Assembly (NCBI RefSeq): GCF_024585285.1
Contig: NZ_CP040755.1
Coordinates: 1,178,001 to 1,242,000, forward strand
Direction: 5' to 3'
Source: Colwellia sp. M166
GTDB taxonomy: Bacteria; Pseudomonadota; Gammaproteobacteria; Enterobacterales; Alteromonadaceae
Length of the DNA: 64,000 bases
Below the pieces are notes generated by a model. The model was not told the DNA's origin. It saw nothing but the letters and a program-made list of their open reading frames with translations, and did no database searches. This document shows, in pieces, positions 8,672 through 21,235 of this stretch (the first letter of the stretch is position 1; every line of letters starts with the position of its first letter). The position numbers and the translations under genes are program-made.

Positions 8672-10270
8672 TTAGTTAATCGACATAACAATACTTTTAA
8701 CCACTTTAATATCGAGTCTTTTGGCAATACGATTTAGATTAGCCCGATCTATCGACAACCTTCTTGCCGTGGCCGCCCAATTACCCTGTTCTTGCGTTAA
8801 CACTTGTTTTATCAGCTGTCGTTGAAATTGCTCAGTTTCAGTACGCAAGTTAACGCAGCGGCTATGTGTTAGAATATCTTCAACCACTTTTGGCTCAATT
8901 ATTAACTGATCCGATTGCGTCGCTTGCAAATTAATTAAAGAACCACAGTCTTGTTTTTCTATGGCAATAATCGCTTTATCTTTTTGTCTTGCCCTCGCTT
9001 TTAGCGCCGCTCGGCTCACAACATGTTCCAGTTCACGGACATTACCAGGCCAATTATATTGTTCAAGGTGACGAATAGCGTCACTGGTTATTTTTAGCTG
9101 CACAACCCCTAGCTTACGCTTGGTTTGTTCGACAAAGTAGCCACTCAATATTTGTACATCGCCATCGCGCTCTTGCAACTTAGGTACACGGATCGGGTAA
9201 ACACTGAGTCGATGATACAAGTCAGCACGAAAACGGCCGTCTTCGGCTTCTTCCTTTAAATCTCTATTGGTCGCGGCAATAATACGGACATTAACTTGTT
9301 CAACACTGTCTTGCCCTACCGGCTGAATTTCATTACTTTGAATAGCACGTAATATTTTACTTTGCGCTGCTAGCGGTAACTCACCAATTTCATCAAGAAA
9401 TAAAGTCCCCCCATCAGCTAAAGAAAACTTACCGGCACGTGCTTTATCTGCGCCGGTAAAGGCACCTTTAACATGGCCAAACAATTCACTTTCTATCAAG
9501 TTTTCGGGTAATGCCGCACAATTAACATAAACCATAGGACCATGCTGGCGAGCAGACTTCTGATGCAGGGTCCGGGCAACCAATTCTTTGCCAACACCGG
9601 TTTCACCATAAATTAAAATATTAAACTCTGAATTAGCGACAATAATTAATTCCTCTTTCAGTTGTTGCATGATTGTGCTTTCGCCAATTAATTCGCCACC
9701 ATCGCGTTTCCATGCTTCTTCGGTTAATTCAGCCACAACCTGCTGTGAATGATCAGCTCGATATTCTAGTTGCTCAATCAAAAAAGCGGTATTTAACGTG
9801 GCTGCAGCCATGGCTGAAATCACCACCAAGGTACGTTCAGGAATATCATCAAATACATGTGGTGTCAGACTATCTATGGTTAATAAACCTAACAATTTAT
9901 CGGCATAATAGAGTGGTAATCCCATACAAGAGTGCACAGGTAAGTCACCTTCTCGGTCGATAAGCAAACCGTCATAGGGATCGGGTAATGTTGAATCTGC
10001 AGAAAAGCGAATCGGTTGCTTTGCTTGGCAAAGCGCGGCAAACCTTGGATGCTCGGCTATCAAAAAACGTCGGCCCATAGTATCTCGACTCAAGCCTTGC
10101 AACGCTATAGGAGTGAGGGTATCACCATGAAACGATAGTAATGCCACCGCATCACAGTTAATGGTTTTTCGCACAGTAGCAAGCAAACGATCAAACCTAT
10201 CTTTACTATTCAGGCTACTGGCTAAATCTAGTGCTAATTCAATAATTGCACTTGAAGATATTTGGCTCAT
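8672..10270 (-). CDS. norR: Nitric-oxide-responsive sigma-54 activator NorR
   Basis: 532 aa with three domains. The N-terminal GAF domain (about residues 20-170) should sense NO. The central AAA+ domain has Walker A GETGVGKE and the sigma-54 contact loop GAFTGA (in [13 protein letters not shown]). A C-terminal Fis-type helix-turn-helix ends the protein ([18 protein letters not shown]). It faces, across 251 bases, a perfect sigma-54 promoter and a small gene plus hmp, so it almost certainly activates NO detoxification. No norVW flavorubredoxin is visible; Hmp appears to be the target here. Confidence 0.95.
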   Translation of the reverse strand: MSQISSSAIIELALDLASSLNSKDRFDRLLATVRKTINCDAVALLSFHGDTLTPIALQGLSRDTMGRRFLIAEHPRFAALCQAKQPIRFSADSTLPDPYDGLLIDREGDLPVHSCMGLPLYYADKLLGLLTIDSLTPHVFDDIPERTLVVISAMAAATLNTAFLIEQLEYRADHSQQVVAELTEEAWKRDGGELIGESTIMQQLKEELIIVANSEFNILIYGETGVGKELVARTLHQKSARQHGPMVYVNCAALPENLIESELFGHVKGAFTGADKARAGKFSLADGGTLFLDEIGELPLAAQSKILRAIQSNEIQPVGQDSVEQVNVRIIAATNRDLKEEAEDGRFRADLYHRLSVYPIRVPKLQERDGDVQILSGYFVEQTKRKLGVVQLKITSDAIRHLEQYNWPGNVRELEHVVSRAALKARARQKDKAIIAIEKQDCGSLINLQATQSDQLIIEPKVVEDILTHSRCVNLRTETEQFQRQLIKQVLTQEQGNWAATARRLSIDRANLNRIAKRLDIKVVKSIVMSIN

Positions 10271-10324
10271 ATTTTACTGATATTTTATTTTCACTCAAAG
10301 ATGTATGCAAAATATCACGAAAGA

Positions 10325-10360
10325 GTCATTTAGACCACGAAAATTCGCGGTCAATATGAC
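10325..10360 (+). promoter_or_regulatory. Two candidate NorR enhancer sites
   Basis: GTCATTTAGAC (10325-10335) and GTCAATATGAC (10350-10360) both fit the GT-N7-AC pattern known for NorR binding sites. They lie 25 bases apart and about 55-90 bases upstream of the sigma-54 -24 element, a suitable enhancer distance. Confidence 0.7.
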
Positions 10361-10414
10361 AACAACCTTACCAATAAATAATACAAACCATTGATTATTA
10401 ATAACTTTAAATGA

Positions 10415-10430
10415 TGGCACTTCCTTTGCA
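10415..10430 (+). promoter_or_regulatory. Sigma-54 (-24/-12) promoter
   Basis: TGGCAC-N5-TTGCA matches the RpoN consensus exactly. It drives the 91-aa gene at 10522 and presumably hmp, and is preceded by two NorR-like sites. Confidence 0.88.
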
Positions 10431-10521
10431 ATACCTTAGTAAGAGCCACGGTAAGCATAAAGTTAAGCACTTGAGTTAACACAATAATTTATTACCGCAT
10501 CTGGCGGTAGATAAGGAGTTT

Positions 10522-10797
10522 ATGATGTACGCACAATTTTCTATGGCCGATAAATTACCGGATGTTAAACACGCATTAAATTTTCAAAAATGCTTAATTT
10601 TAGGTAATTACATGATGTTAATATCTTTCGTCATTATTTCCCTCAGTATTACCATCAACTTTGTCTTTGATGACTATTTTACTATGCCGTTGCAAATTTT
10701 CGCACATATCGCCACCATTGTTTTTGCTGCCGCTCTAAAACTTGGCTATGTCTTACGTTGCGTGGCCTTACATGGTTTTGGTAAGAAGGATTTCTAA
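10522..10797 (+). CDS. Small two-TM protein of the NorR/Hmp unit
   Basis: 91 aa with two hydrophobic helices (about residues 31-52 and 58-80) and a soluble N-terminus. I do not recognise a named family. It is the first gene behind the NorR-controlled sigma-54 promoter, with a TAAGGAG ribosome site, and lies 129 bases ahead of hmp. Position therefore implies a role in the NO response, for example at the membrane or in respiration, but nothing in the sequence defines an activity. A Cys at residue 24 and another near residue 82 are the only candidate metal or NO ligands. Confidence 0.75.
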   Translation: MMYAQFSMADKLPDVKHALNFQKCLILGNYMMLISFVIISLSITINFVFDDYFTMPLQIFAHIATIVFAAALKLGYVLRCVALHGFGKKDF

Positions 10798-10926
10798 CAG
10801 CTTTAAATTTAAAGTTGCACCTTATGCACCTTCAAGCATGCAATCAAGACACGATAAATGACTAATGAATTTTATTACTGCTATTTCATTAGTTACTTTT
10901 ACCTTTCAGTTAATTTAGGAGCAATA

Positions 10927-12108
10927 ATGCTAACTGATAAACACATAGCGATAATTAAAACTACCATTCCATTATTGGAAAATGCAGGCTCTGCAATGAC
11001 CACTCATTTTTATCAACGATTATTCGTTCATAACCCTGAGTTACAAGATATTTTCAATATGTCGAATCAACACACCGGCCGTCAGCAAGTGGCGCTATTT
11101 GAAGCAATCGCCGCCTATGCTAAAAACATTGAAAATTTAAGCGCATTAACGACTGCTGTAGAACGCATAGCACAAAAACATACCAGTTTTAATATTCAAG
11201 CAGAGCATTACGCTATTGTTGGTCAGCACCTAATTGAAACCCTGCGTGAACTTGCCCCTGAAGCTTTTACCTCTAATGTTGAAGAGGCATGGACAAGCGC
11301 CTATCAATTTTTAGCTGGCATATTTATTAATCGTGAAACCGAGTTATATCAGCAACGTTTAATAGAAGTGGGCGGCTGGCAAGGAGCAAGGGCATTTAAA
11401 GTGATCGACAAAGTGGTCGAATCTGAACTAGTAACAAGCTTTATCTTTGCGCCGGTCGACCAACAAGCAGTTATTGATTTTATACCTGGGCAATATTTAG
11501 GCCTTGAAGTTCAACCAACAGGCAATGACTATAAAGAAATTCGCCAATATTCTTTATCAAATAAACCTAATGGTAAAAATTACCGTATTTCGGTTAAGCG
11601 TGAACAACAAGGTGTGCCTGGTAAAGTATCAAATTATTTACATCAAGCGGTTAATATTGCTGATGAAGTCAAACTTTATCCACCTGCCGGTGACTTTTTC
11701 TTTGTTGACCGTCAAACCCCGACCGTACTTATTTCCGCCGGCGTCGGTATTACTCCCATGCAAGGTATGTTAGAAACATTAGCTGAAAATAACCATAACC
11801 AACCTGTACACTTTTTACATGCTTGTGAGGCAAGTGAACAACATTCTTTTGCACAACGAACGAGTGAACTCATCAATCAAAACAACTGGCAACAGAATAT
11901 CTGGTACAGAACTGAAGAAGTACAAAAACCACATATCAATAAAGGCATGATGGATTTAGCTACTGTTGATTTACCAACGGAAAATGGAAACTTCTATTTA
12001 TGCGGTCCCATTGCTTTTATGCAATTTGCTAAACAGCAATTGTTAAAACTAGGTGTAGGTGAAAGTAATATTCATTATGAAGTGTTTGGCCCGCACGCCA
12101 CATTGTAA
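10927..12108 (+). CDS. hmp: Flavohaemoglobin, NO dioxygenase
   Basis: 393 aa from the ATG at 10927, which has a TTAGGAGC ribosome site; an upstream in-frame ATG at 10858 would add an unlikely 23-residue hydrophobic leader. The globin domain (residues 1-140) shows the proximal-His region IAQKHTSFNI and LTDKHIAIIKTTIPLL at the N-terminus. The FAD domain has the RQYSLSN motif, and the NAD domain has SAGVGITPMQGML and ends with YLCGPIAFM and FGPHA. It oxidises NO to nitrate with NAD(P)H and O2. It is controlled by NorR from the sigma-54 promoter upstream. Confidence 0.96.
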   Translation: MLTDKHIAIIKTTIPLLENAGSAMTTHFYQRLFVHNPELQDIFNMSNQHTGRQQVALFEAIAAYAKNIENLSALTTAVERIAQKHTSFNIQAEHYAIVGQHLIETLRELAPEAFTSNVEEAWTSAYQFLAGIFINRETELYQQRLIEVGGWQGARAFKVIDKVVESELVTSFIFAPVDQQAVIDFIPGQYLGLEVQPTGNDYKEIRQYSLSNKPNGKNYRISVKREQQGVPGKVSNYLHQAVNIADEVKLYPPAGDFFFVDRQTPTVLISAGVGITPMQGMLETLAENNHNQPVHFLHACEASEQHSFAQRTSELINQNNWQQNIWYRTEEVQKPHINKGMMDLATVDLPTENGNFYLCGPIAFMQFAKQQLLKLGVGESNIHYEVFGPHATL

Positions 12109-12238
12109 TATCTATAGACACTAAAAATCAGGCCTGATCAGCTCATAAACCAGCGGTTAGGCTCTTCTATATTGGCTTAAAACTAAAGACCAAAAGCTAT
12201 GTCCGATAACGCAAGCGCTTCAATTCATGTACTTAAAA

Positions 12239-13078
12239 TTAATACAGCAAAGTATAGCCATCTTCTAGATCAGAGTAGTCCATGGCAGAGATCCCTAATA
12301 CATCAAACACCGCTTCTTGAACATATTCCCAATCTGGCGTAACGCTCTGGCGTCTAGCTTGCTCAATTAAGTTTTCTGCCGCTTTTAAAATTGCGAATGC
12401 TAGTTGCTCGCTACTATCAGTTATTTCATCCAAGTAGTCTACTTCATGATGACGCAAAATAATTTGACAAATTTCACTGGGTAAGTTCCACGACGTTGCT
12501 ACATAATAGCCTAACACTGCATGATTGGTATGATAGTGTTGCTCTTCTAACTCAAGGGAATTTAACGCTAACCCACTTGCTTCTGCTAATAAATCATTAT
12601 AATCAGTATATTTTAACGCTAATATTGGCATACCACAGTTATGGAAAAGCCCGATACTATAGAGCGTATCAACCGGTATTTTACTGTCTATTTCTCCGCC
12701 GATAAAAGACATCGCGTTAGCAGTATCAATAGCGTTATCCCAAAAGTGTTCAAGCGAAATACTTGAAGTGCCTTGAATGGAAGATTTAAGCAATAAGGCA
12801 ATAACAAGACCATTAACCCCTCGTAAACCTAAGGCCATCACCGCATGCTTAATTTTAGATACTTTACGGTTAACACCATAAAGTGGAGAATTAATAACTT
12901 TTATAATTGCTGAAGATAAGCCAACATCATTACTAATCAATAAAGCAACTTTATCGATATTAGGTTCATCTTCTGCCATCAGCTTTTGAATATCAATTAG
13001 AATTTGAGGTTTAGCGGGTACTTGAAAACTAGAAACTGCCGAAGCTAACTTTTTATTATCTAGATCAATCAACGACAT
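12239..13078 (-). CDS. HDOD-domain protein
   Basis: 279 aa, nearly all one HDOD domain, a degenerate HD-type fold used in signalling scaffolds. Typical features are FQVPAKPQILIDIQKLMAED at the N-terminus, the I-S-N-D-V-G-L-S-S-A pattern near residue 50, and IGLFHNCGMPIL near residue 145, where the usual HD dyad is replaced by HN. That makes phosphohydrolase activity unlikely. It stands alone between the convergent hmp and the DUF5329 gene. Role unknown, probably signalling. Confidence 0.8.
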   Translation of the reverse strand: MSLIDLDNKKLASAVSSFQVPAKPQILIDIQKLMAEDEPNIDKVALLISNDVGLSSAIIKVINSPLYGVNRKVSKIKHAVMALGLRGVNGLVIALLLKSSIQGTSSISLEHFWDNAIDTANAMSFIGGEIDSKIPVDTLYSIGLFHNCGMPILALKYTDYNDLLAEASGLALNSLELEEQHYHTNHAVLGYYVATSWNLPSEICQIILRHHEVDYLDEITDSSEQLAFAILKAAENLIEQARRQSVTPDWEYVQEAVFDVLGISAMDYSDLEDGYTLLY

Positions 13079-13275
13079 AATTCCTTACTTTATTTTAATC
13101 TAAGTTCAACGTCTAAGAGTTAAATATGAGCCCAAGGGCTAAGCCTCAAATTAAAGCGACTTTTCACTAGCTATAGATATTACCAAATTCAAGAAAGTTA
13201 CAGTACTGATTATTTAAGTCAATTTAATCATAATCATATAATAGTTAATGAATGACTTTATAACAATGAAACATT

Positions 13276-13593
13276 TTATTTTCTAACTTTTTTTAATTCA
13301 ATAAGTAACCAATCTTGACTTTTCATTACCGCTTTATCAGCACAGTGGATTTTATAATGTTTACCTGACATTGCACTTTTAGTCGCGGCATATTTAATAA
13401 AGTCTTCTGCCGATTTAATATCATCAAGGTAATATCGATACTTTTTATTAATATGCTTAACCGCTTCAGCCCCTGTATGCATGGTGCCATTGCGTTCATA
13501 CTTACATTCGGTTTTTTCAATAAACGTCAAAAGATGAGCGACTTCATCATGAGAAGATGCAAAAATATTAAAAGACAGTAATGATATTAGCAT
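13276..13593 (-). CDS. DUF5329-like small exported protein
   Basis: 105 aa with a very short hydrophobic leader (MLISLLSFNIFASS) and a body matching the DUF5329 pattern: HLLTFIEKTECKYERNGTMHTGAEAVKHI, read in parts, then SAEDFIKYAATKSAMSGKHY. An in-frame stop lies 15 bases before the ATG, so the short leader is real unless a non-ATG start is used. Two Cys could form a disulphide in the periplasm. Function unknown. Confidence 0.65.
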   Translation of the reverse strand: MLISLLSFNIFASSHDEVAHLLTFIEKTECKYERNGTMHTGAEAVKHINKKYRYYLDDIKSAEDFIKYAATKSAMSGKHYKIHCADKAVMKSQDWLLIELKKVRK

Positions 13594-14037
13594 TGAGACT
13601 ACTTTTTAAGTTCAATTGATTAACTCCAAATTGCAGCAAGGTAAAATAATATACATAAATGTACTCAACAAATCAGTAGTAACAAAAAGTCACTCACAAG
13701 CGTGTAATGCCAATCAGTTAACTGTTAACCGCTTCAGTGCCTAAACATGTGCTTGCTATACCAGTGCACTTCGCGCAATCAGAAGCGTTTATCCATTTAG
13801 GTGTGTCCGTACGGACACATTTAGGTTGCAATATTACATGCCGAATATTGGTGGAATAAACTCATGCCGATCATTGGCACAAGTACAGTTCTTAAAGAAA
13901 GCGGCGCTATTGAACTATTTGAAAGCTCACTCAATGGCACGGCAAAAGTTTCTTAACTGATCAGCATTACTTATTAAGTCGCCAGTTAATTTATTGTTAA
14001 CAGCTTTATAAAGACAGAGCCAAAAGCAAAAAGTCAA
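13594..14037. other. Gene-poor stretch with an 18-bp palindrome
   Basis: 444 bases. TGTGTCCGTACGGACACA at 13802-13819 is a perfect palindrome. A 30-codon frame (13864-13956) beginning MPIIGTSTVLKESG follows it, but I cannot recognise it and its ribosome site is poor. No other gene-like signal seen; possibly remains of a mobile element. Confidence 0.4.
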
Positions 14038-15417
14038 TTAAAGCTTTATATGCTGCTCAAATATCGATAAAAGCTCGTCTTGCCTATGGCTTACTAACAA
14101 CATAGTACTGTGTTTTTGCGTGGCTAAGTGCTCTAAAAAATTCAGCACTCTATGCCTATTTAATTCATCTAGTCCCTGTGTTGGTTCATCTAAAATAAGT
14201 AAATAAGGCGACTTCACTAATGCTCTAGCGACTAAAGCAAGTCGCTGTTCACCATAACTCAACTGTTGAAATAATTGCTGCTTGTGTGCGGATAAACCTA
14301 TTTTTTCTAACCATTGCTCTGCAATAGCAAGTTGTTTCTCGCTTGGTTTTTGATACAGACCAATCGAATCATAAAAACCCGAAAGGATCACGGTAAGTAA
14401 GTCGACACTCACTCGATATTGACGATGTAACTCGGCGCTCACAATGCCCATTTGTGCTTTCAGTTCCCAAATACTTTCACCTGAGCCTCGTTTATAACCC
14501 AAAACATGAATATTATTGCTATAACATTGTGGACAATCTCCGGTAATTAATTGCATCAGGGTAGATTTACCACTGCCATTAGCACCTGTGATCAACGTAT
14601 GTTGTAAAGGTTTAATGCTAACATCTAAGTTTTCAAAAACACTCACACCGCCATAACGCACCGTCCCCTGAATGAGCTCGACTAAAAGTGTATGTTGATA
14701 ATCTGCTAACTGCTGCACGGTATCTGGCCAAGGCGCATCATCTGGTGCTGGAGTTAGTAAGACATCAAGCTGATTTTTAGTATCGGCATCCGTTAACTTA
14801 CCAATAACAGAGAATTGTCCACGTTCAATAAAGGCAACGTTGTCAAACCATGTTGGAATATCTTGGCGATTATTTAACAATAAGAGCACGGTAATACCGG
14901 TTTGCGATAAACCTGCTAAGGCATCAGATAAAGCCTGACAAGAAGCAATATCTAAGCTGTCAAACGGGTTATCACAAACAAGTAAATCAATCCCCTTGAA
15001 GATGGCTTGCAGTATTAACAACTTTCTACTTTCACCAGTGCTAAGTTGTAAGTAGCTAGTATCAAGACGCTGACTTAAGCCAAACTCACCAATGAGAGGG
15101 TCATGCCATTTATCTTCCGGTAAAAAATTTTTCGCTTTAATCATAGCCCCATTAATATCAGCATAATCAGGCGCTATTTTTTCTAAAGTCTCTTCATAGA
15201 TATCTTGCTGTGCTTCAAAGGAAATCATAGCGACTTTGTCTTTAGCCGGTAATGTTAGTTGTTCAACCTTTGTTGGTAATAATTCTCCAATTAACAGTTG
15301 ATTAAAATATTGTTTCCCTGAGCCATTGCGTCCCAAAACACACCAGTTTTCTTTTTCAAGTAATTGCCACTGTTTAATGACCAGCTTATCGTGCTCAAAA
15401 TTTACTATACTTATCAT
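14038..15417 (-). CDS. ModF-like twin-ATPase ABC protein
   Basis: 459 aa if started at the internal ATG (15417), which aligns with the usual ModF N-terminus; an upstream ATG would add 18 residues. Two ABC ATPase domains are fused. The first has GRNGSGKQ as Walker A and LSTGESRK as signature; the second has GANGSGKST, LSYGEQRLAL and LLILDEPTQGLDE. The sequence around GDCPQCYSNNIHVLGYKRGSGE is characteristic of ModF. It has no membrane partner nearby and no molybdate transport genes are visible. In domain 1 the Walker A Ser/Thr is replaced by Gln, so that site may not hydrolyse ATP normally. The cellular role of ModF is poorly known. Confidence 0.82.
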   Translation of the reverse strand: MISIVNFEHDKLVIKQWQLLEKENWCVLGRNGSGKQYFNQLLIGELLPTKVEQLTLPAKDKVAMISFEAQQDIYEETLEKIAPDYADINGAMIKAKNFLPEDKWHDPLIGEFGLSQRLDTSYLQLSTGESRKLLILQAIFKGIDLLVCDNPFDSLDIASCQALSDALAGLSQTGITVLLLLNNRQDIPTWFDNVAFIERGQFSVIGKLTDADTKNQLDVLLTPAPDDAPWPDTVQQLADYQHTLLVELIQGTVRYGGVSVFENLDVSIKPLQHTLITGANGSGKSTLMQLITGDCPQCYSNNIHVLGYKRGSGESIWELKAQMGIVSAELHRQYRVSVDLLTVILSGFYDSIGLYQKPSEKQLAIAEQWLEKIGLSAHKQQLFQQLSYGEQRLALVARALVKSPYLLILDEPTQGLDELNRHRVLNFLEHLATQKHSTMLLVSHRQDELLSIFEQHIKL

Positions 15418-15524
15418 ATGGTTAATTTTTCCATTAAATTTTGTTCTTTCGAAGATACTTTTAAAAGTCAATTATATCAATTAACAAAACAGCTTTATAA
15501 CATTGAGTTATATCATTGCATCTA

Positions 15525-15571
15525 ATACCAAGTCTATTAAGTTTGTTCCCACTCAGCGCTTAGCGCTATAT
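15525..15571. repeat. Partial copy of the ATACCAA inverted-repeat element
   Basis: ATACCAAGTCTATTAAGTTT followed by GTTCCCACTCAGCGCT matches the terminus of the full-length copies, then the similarity stops. This is a solo end. Confidence 0.8.
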
Positions 15572-15676
15572 GAACGACATTAGCACCAACAATATTTATC
15601 CAGACTGATTGGTTTTTATAGCTTTCGAATCACTTTATACCAAGTTTACTTGGACACGGTTCATTTTCAAAATACA

Positions 15677-15713
15677 TAAAAAATCCGATATCAGTTAACT
15701 GGTATCGGATTTT
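15677..15713 (-). terminator. Terminator of enolase
   Basis: AAATCCGATA and TATCGGATTT form a 10-bp stem; on the minus strand it is followed by TTTTTTA. It lies about 120 bases beyond the eno stop. Confidence 0.8.
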
Positions 15714-15834
15714 GAATTATTTGAAAGGTCGGTCAATGGCTCTTGAAAAGTTGCTTAACGGTTGCACGCAACTATCAAGTGTCAGTGAGTATAACCATAA
15801 CCGTTATTGCACTTATTTAGCAGAAAGCTTTTGA

Positions 15835-17148
<1,314 letters not shown>

Positions 17149-17254
17149 TTACTAACTGCGCATGGCAGGTTATAAACGATAAATTAAAAGTTAAATTGCT
17201 ATAAATTTCAGTTCAGTTCTCAACAGTAATAAAATACTTAGCTGCTAAAAACAA

Positions 17255-17284
17255 AACCGCAGCAATAAGCTACGGTTTTTATTA
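17255..17284 (-). terminator. Terminator between pyrG and eno
   Basis: On the minus strand AAAACCGTAGC pairs imperfectly with GCTGCGGTTTT, followed by G and T-rich sequence. It lies just after the pyrG stop. Confidence 0.65.
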
Positions 17285-17291
17285 GTTCGAG

Positions 17292-18965
<1,674 letters not shown>

Positions 18966-19170
18966 CTAAATTGATTTTATTTTTGGTAAATAAATGAATT
19001 TAGTAGGACGGGAAAGCATTATACTTAAAAGCCATGTTCACGACAATATGATCAAGGCATCTAGTTGCACAAATTTTCATTAAAACACAGAAATTTTCTC
19101 TTAAAGTATTATTGTAACTAATGAAAAACGGGGTAAACTGATTTTTTACTTTTCCTAATAAATAAAACCC

Positions 19171-19755
19171 ATGACTATGACGCAATTGCAAAATGTTTTA
19201 AACGCCATCGATACCATCAATAAAGCTGATATCAACACCACACTTGTTGACGGCATTGCTCAGCCAAAAGAGTTAGTGTACGGTCGCCACATGACAACTT
19301 GCCTTGAAAAATATTGGCCTGAAGCCGATGAGTACTTACAAATAGCGGTGCGCGCACAACATGTAAAGCGCTGGCAGTTGAAGCGTATCGACTTTCCGGC
19401 AGGTAAACAAGGCTACTTAACATGGCGCAAAGAGTTAGGTATTTTTCATGCCGCTACAGCCAAAGCATTGATGCTCGAGCATGGCTACAGTGAAGATTCA
19501 GCCGAAACCACTGCCGCGATTATTCGTAAAGAAAAATTAAAATCGAATGATAATAGCCAAACCTTAGAAGACGTAGCCTGTTTAGTTTTTTTACAATATT
19601 ATTTTGATGAATTTGCCGCTAAACATAAAGAAGAAAAGATTATTCGTATTGTCCAGCTAACCTGGCGAAAAATGTCAACACAAGGCCAAGAAATTGCATT
19701 AAGCCTGACCTTGCCAGCTCATTTAGCAGAGCTGGTTGGTAAAGCCTTAGCCTAA
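19171..19755 (+). CDS. DUF4202 family protein
   Basis: 194 aa, no signal peptide, all one DUF4202 domain: VYGRHMTTCLEKYWPEADEYLQIA, then AQHVKRWQLKRIDFP, GYLTWRKELGIFHA and LEDVACLVFLQYYF. Conserved His and Asp in these motifs suggest an HD-like metal-binding helical fold, but the function is undescribed. It is divergent from pyrG and stands alone. Confidence 0.85.
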   Translation: MTMTQLQNVLNAIDTINKADINTTLVDGIAQPKELVYGRHMTTCLEKYWPEADEYLQIAVRAQHVKRWQLKRIDFPAGKQGYLTWRKELGIFHAATAKALMLEHGYSEDSAETTAAIIRKEKLKSNDNSQTLEDVACLVFLQYYFDEFAAKHKEEKIIRIVQLTWRKMSTQGQEIALSLTLPAHLAELVGKALA

Positions 19756-19791
19756 ACAATAATTTAAGCAGGCTGGTTGGGCTTGTGTTTG

Positions 19792-20178
19792 TTATTCTGG
19801 CGCTTTAGATGTCAAAATATCTTGATTGCCATTACTTAGTGGTAAGCGCCACAAAAAGACAATGGGCCAAGCAACCAACACAACTACGAATACCTTTAAC
19901 CATAGGGTCGGTAAAATATAACACGACCATAATGTCGCAATAGCAATAGAGCTCAAGGCCATGATTTTTGCTCGCTTAGGAATACTGCGCGACTGCTGCC
20001 AATGGTAAATCATTGGCCCAAAAACTTTATTCGCCAACAACATTTTATGCATGCGTGGCGATGATTTGGCAAAACATGCCGCCGCGATTAACAAAAAAGG
20101 CGTGGTTGGCAACAAAGGTAAAAACGCACCAACAAAAGCTAAAGCGACAAAAAATATCCCTGATATTTTTAATAACAT
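19792..20178 (-). CDS. YbaN/DUF454 inner-membrane protein
   Basis: 128 aa with three to four hydrophobic segments. The DUF454 hallmark LPLLPTTPFLLIAAACFAKSSPR (in parts) lies near residues 20-43, followed by WQQSRSIPKRAK. Members are small inner-membrane proteins of unknown role. It lies after the ABC exporter genes on the same strand, with a 48-base gap. Confidence 0.85.
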   Translation of the reverse strand: MLLKISGIFFVALAFVGAFLPLLPTTPFLLIAAACFAKSSPRMHKMLLANKVFGPMIYHWQQSRSIPKRAKIMALSSIAIATLWSCYILPTLWLKVFVVVLVAWPIVFLWRLPLSNGNQDILTSKAPE

Positions 20179-20226
20179 AATGCTATGCCCTCTTTTAGAT
20201 CAACTTAACATTAATCTTCAAATAAT

Positions 20227-21231
20227 CTAGCGTTCAGTATTCCAACTAAACAAATAAGCACCTAAGGCTAAAAACACTGTACTCATCACCATTAAAACGG
20301 AGACATGATAACTAATATCCGCTAAGGTTGCCCCTTCGGTAATAATTTTACGTGCCCCCGCCACTAAATGGGTTAATGGTAAAAAATCAGCAAACACTTT
20401 CACTGCATTCGGCGCGTCTTCTAAACTAAACCATACCCCTGATAATAGCATCATCGGCCATGAACTTAAGTTTAATAAGCCACCAATAAGCTCTTCACTT
20501 TTACTACGACTTGCCACTAATAAGCCCAAGGTAATTAAACTAAATGCCCCTAATATGGCAATAATAAACAGGTCAAAGTAGCTACCTAACATATAAAAAT
20601 CAAAAAATAAATTACAGCCAATATAAACCACTGACGATAAAAACATGACAATAAATAAACGCGAAACTAACTGTGCGGAAACAAATTCTAATGCTGATAG
20701 AGGCGTTGCTTTCAATCGTTTTAACACTGCATTTTTACGATAACGAACAATGACATAACCAACACCAAATAAGCAGCTAAACATCATATTCATGCCAAGA
20801 ATACCGGGCAAAACCCAGTCAACATAGCGAATTTTTCTACCCTGAGTTTCGATACGTTGATAGTTATCATGCCCATTTAAAAATATTTTCTCTACCAAGT
20901 AACTGCTAGGCGCACCTTGATTAACCCAATACTGTTGCGCATTAAAATCAACTAATAGATCAATGCTATGCTGCTCTAGTTTTACTTCTCCTAGTGCTTG
21001 TTCTTGGTAATCGATAAAACTGATATATTTAGTTTCTAGAAAACTCGATTGGCTTTGCGCTAAGTTTAATACCCCAACTTTATACACGGCACGACCATCA
21101 CCGGAAAAAACAAATGATAAACCGATCAACATTAATATAGGAAAAAGTAAGTTCCAGCCCAAAGATGAGCGATCACGAAAAAACTCAATGTTACGGGCTT
21201 TAACCACAGCAAAAAAACGTGAAAAATTCAT
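20227..21231 (-). CDS. ABC-2 type exporter permease
   Basis: 334 aa. One N-terminal membrane segment (about residues 24-43), a periplasmic loop of about 90 residues, then five or six membrane helices (from about residue 140), the layout of ABC-2/NatB-like permeases. It starts 4 bases after the ATPase gene, so the two form one exporter. The substrate (ion, antibiotic or lipid) cannot be told. Confidence 0.85.
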   Translation of the reverse strand: MNFSRFFAVVKARNIEFFRDRSSLGWNLLFPILMLIGLSFVFSGDGRAVYKVGVLNLAQSQSSFLETKYISFIDYQEQALGEVKLEQHSIDLLVDFNAQQYWVNQGAPSSYLVEKIFLNGHDNYQRIETQGRKIRYVDWVLPGILGMNMMFSCLFGVGYVIVRYRKNAVLKRLKATPLSALEFVSAQLVSRLFIVMFLSSVVYIGCNLFFDFYMLGSYFDLFIIAILGAFSLITLGLLVASRSKSEELIGGLLNLSSWPMMLLSGVWFSLEDAPNAVKVFADFLPLTHLVAGARKIITEGATLADISYHVSVLMVMSTVFLALGAYLFSWNTER

Positions 21232-21235
21232 CTGA

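Larger units (their letters stand above)
15472..15834. other. Intergenic region with a partial repeat element and terminator
   Basis: Holds one end of the inverted-repeat element family (15525-15571) and the enolase terminator (15677-15713). No gene seen. Confidence 0.6.

Noticed and set aside
10858..10926. Extra 23-residue leader for hmp
   Set aside because: The ATG at 10927 has a strong TTAGGAGC site and gives the standard flavohaemoglobin N-terminus.
19000..19191. 63-codon frame between pyrG and the DUF4202 gene
   Set aside because: It overlaps the promoter and start of the DUF4202 gene, with no recognisable domain.
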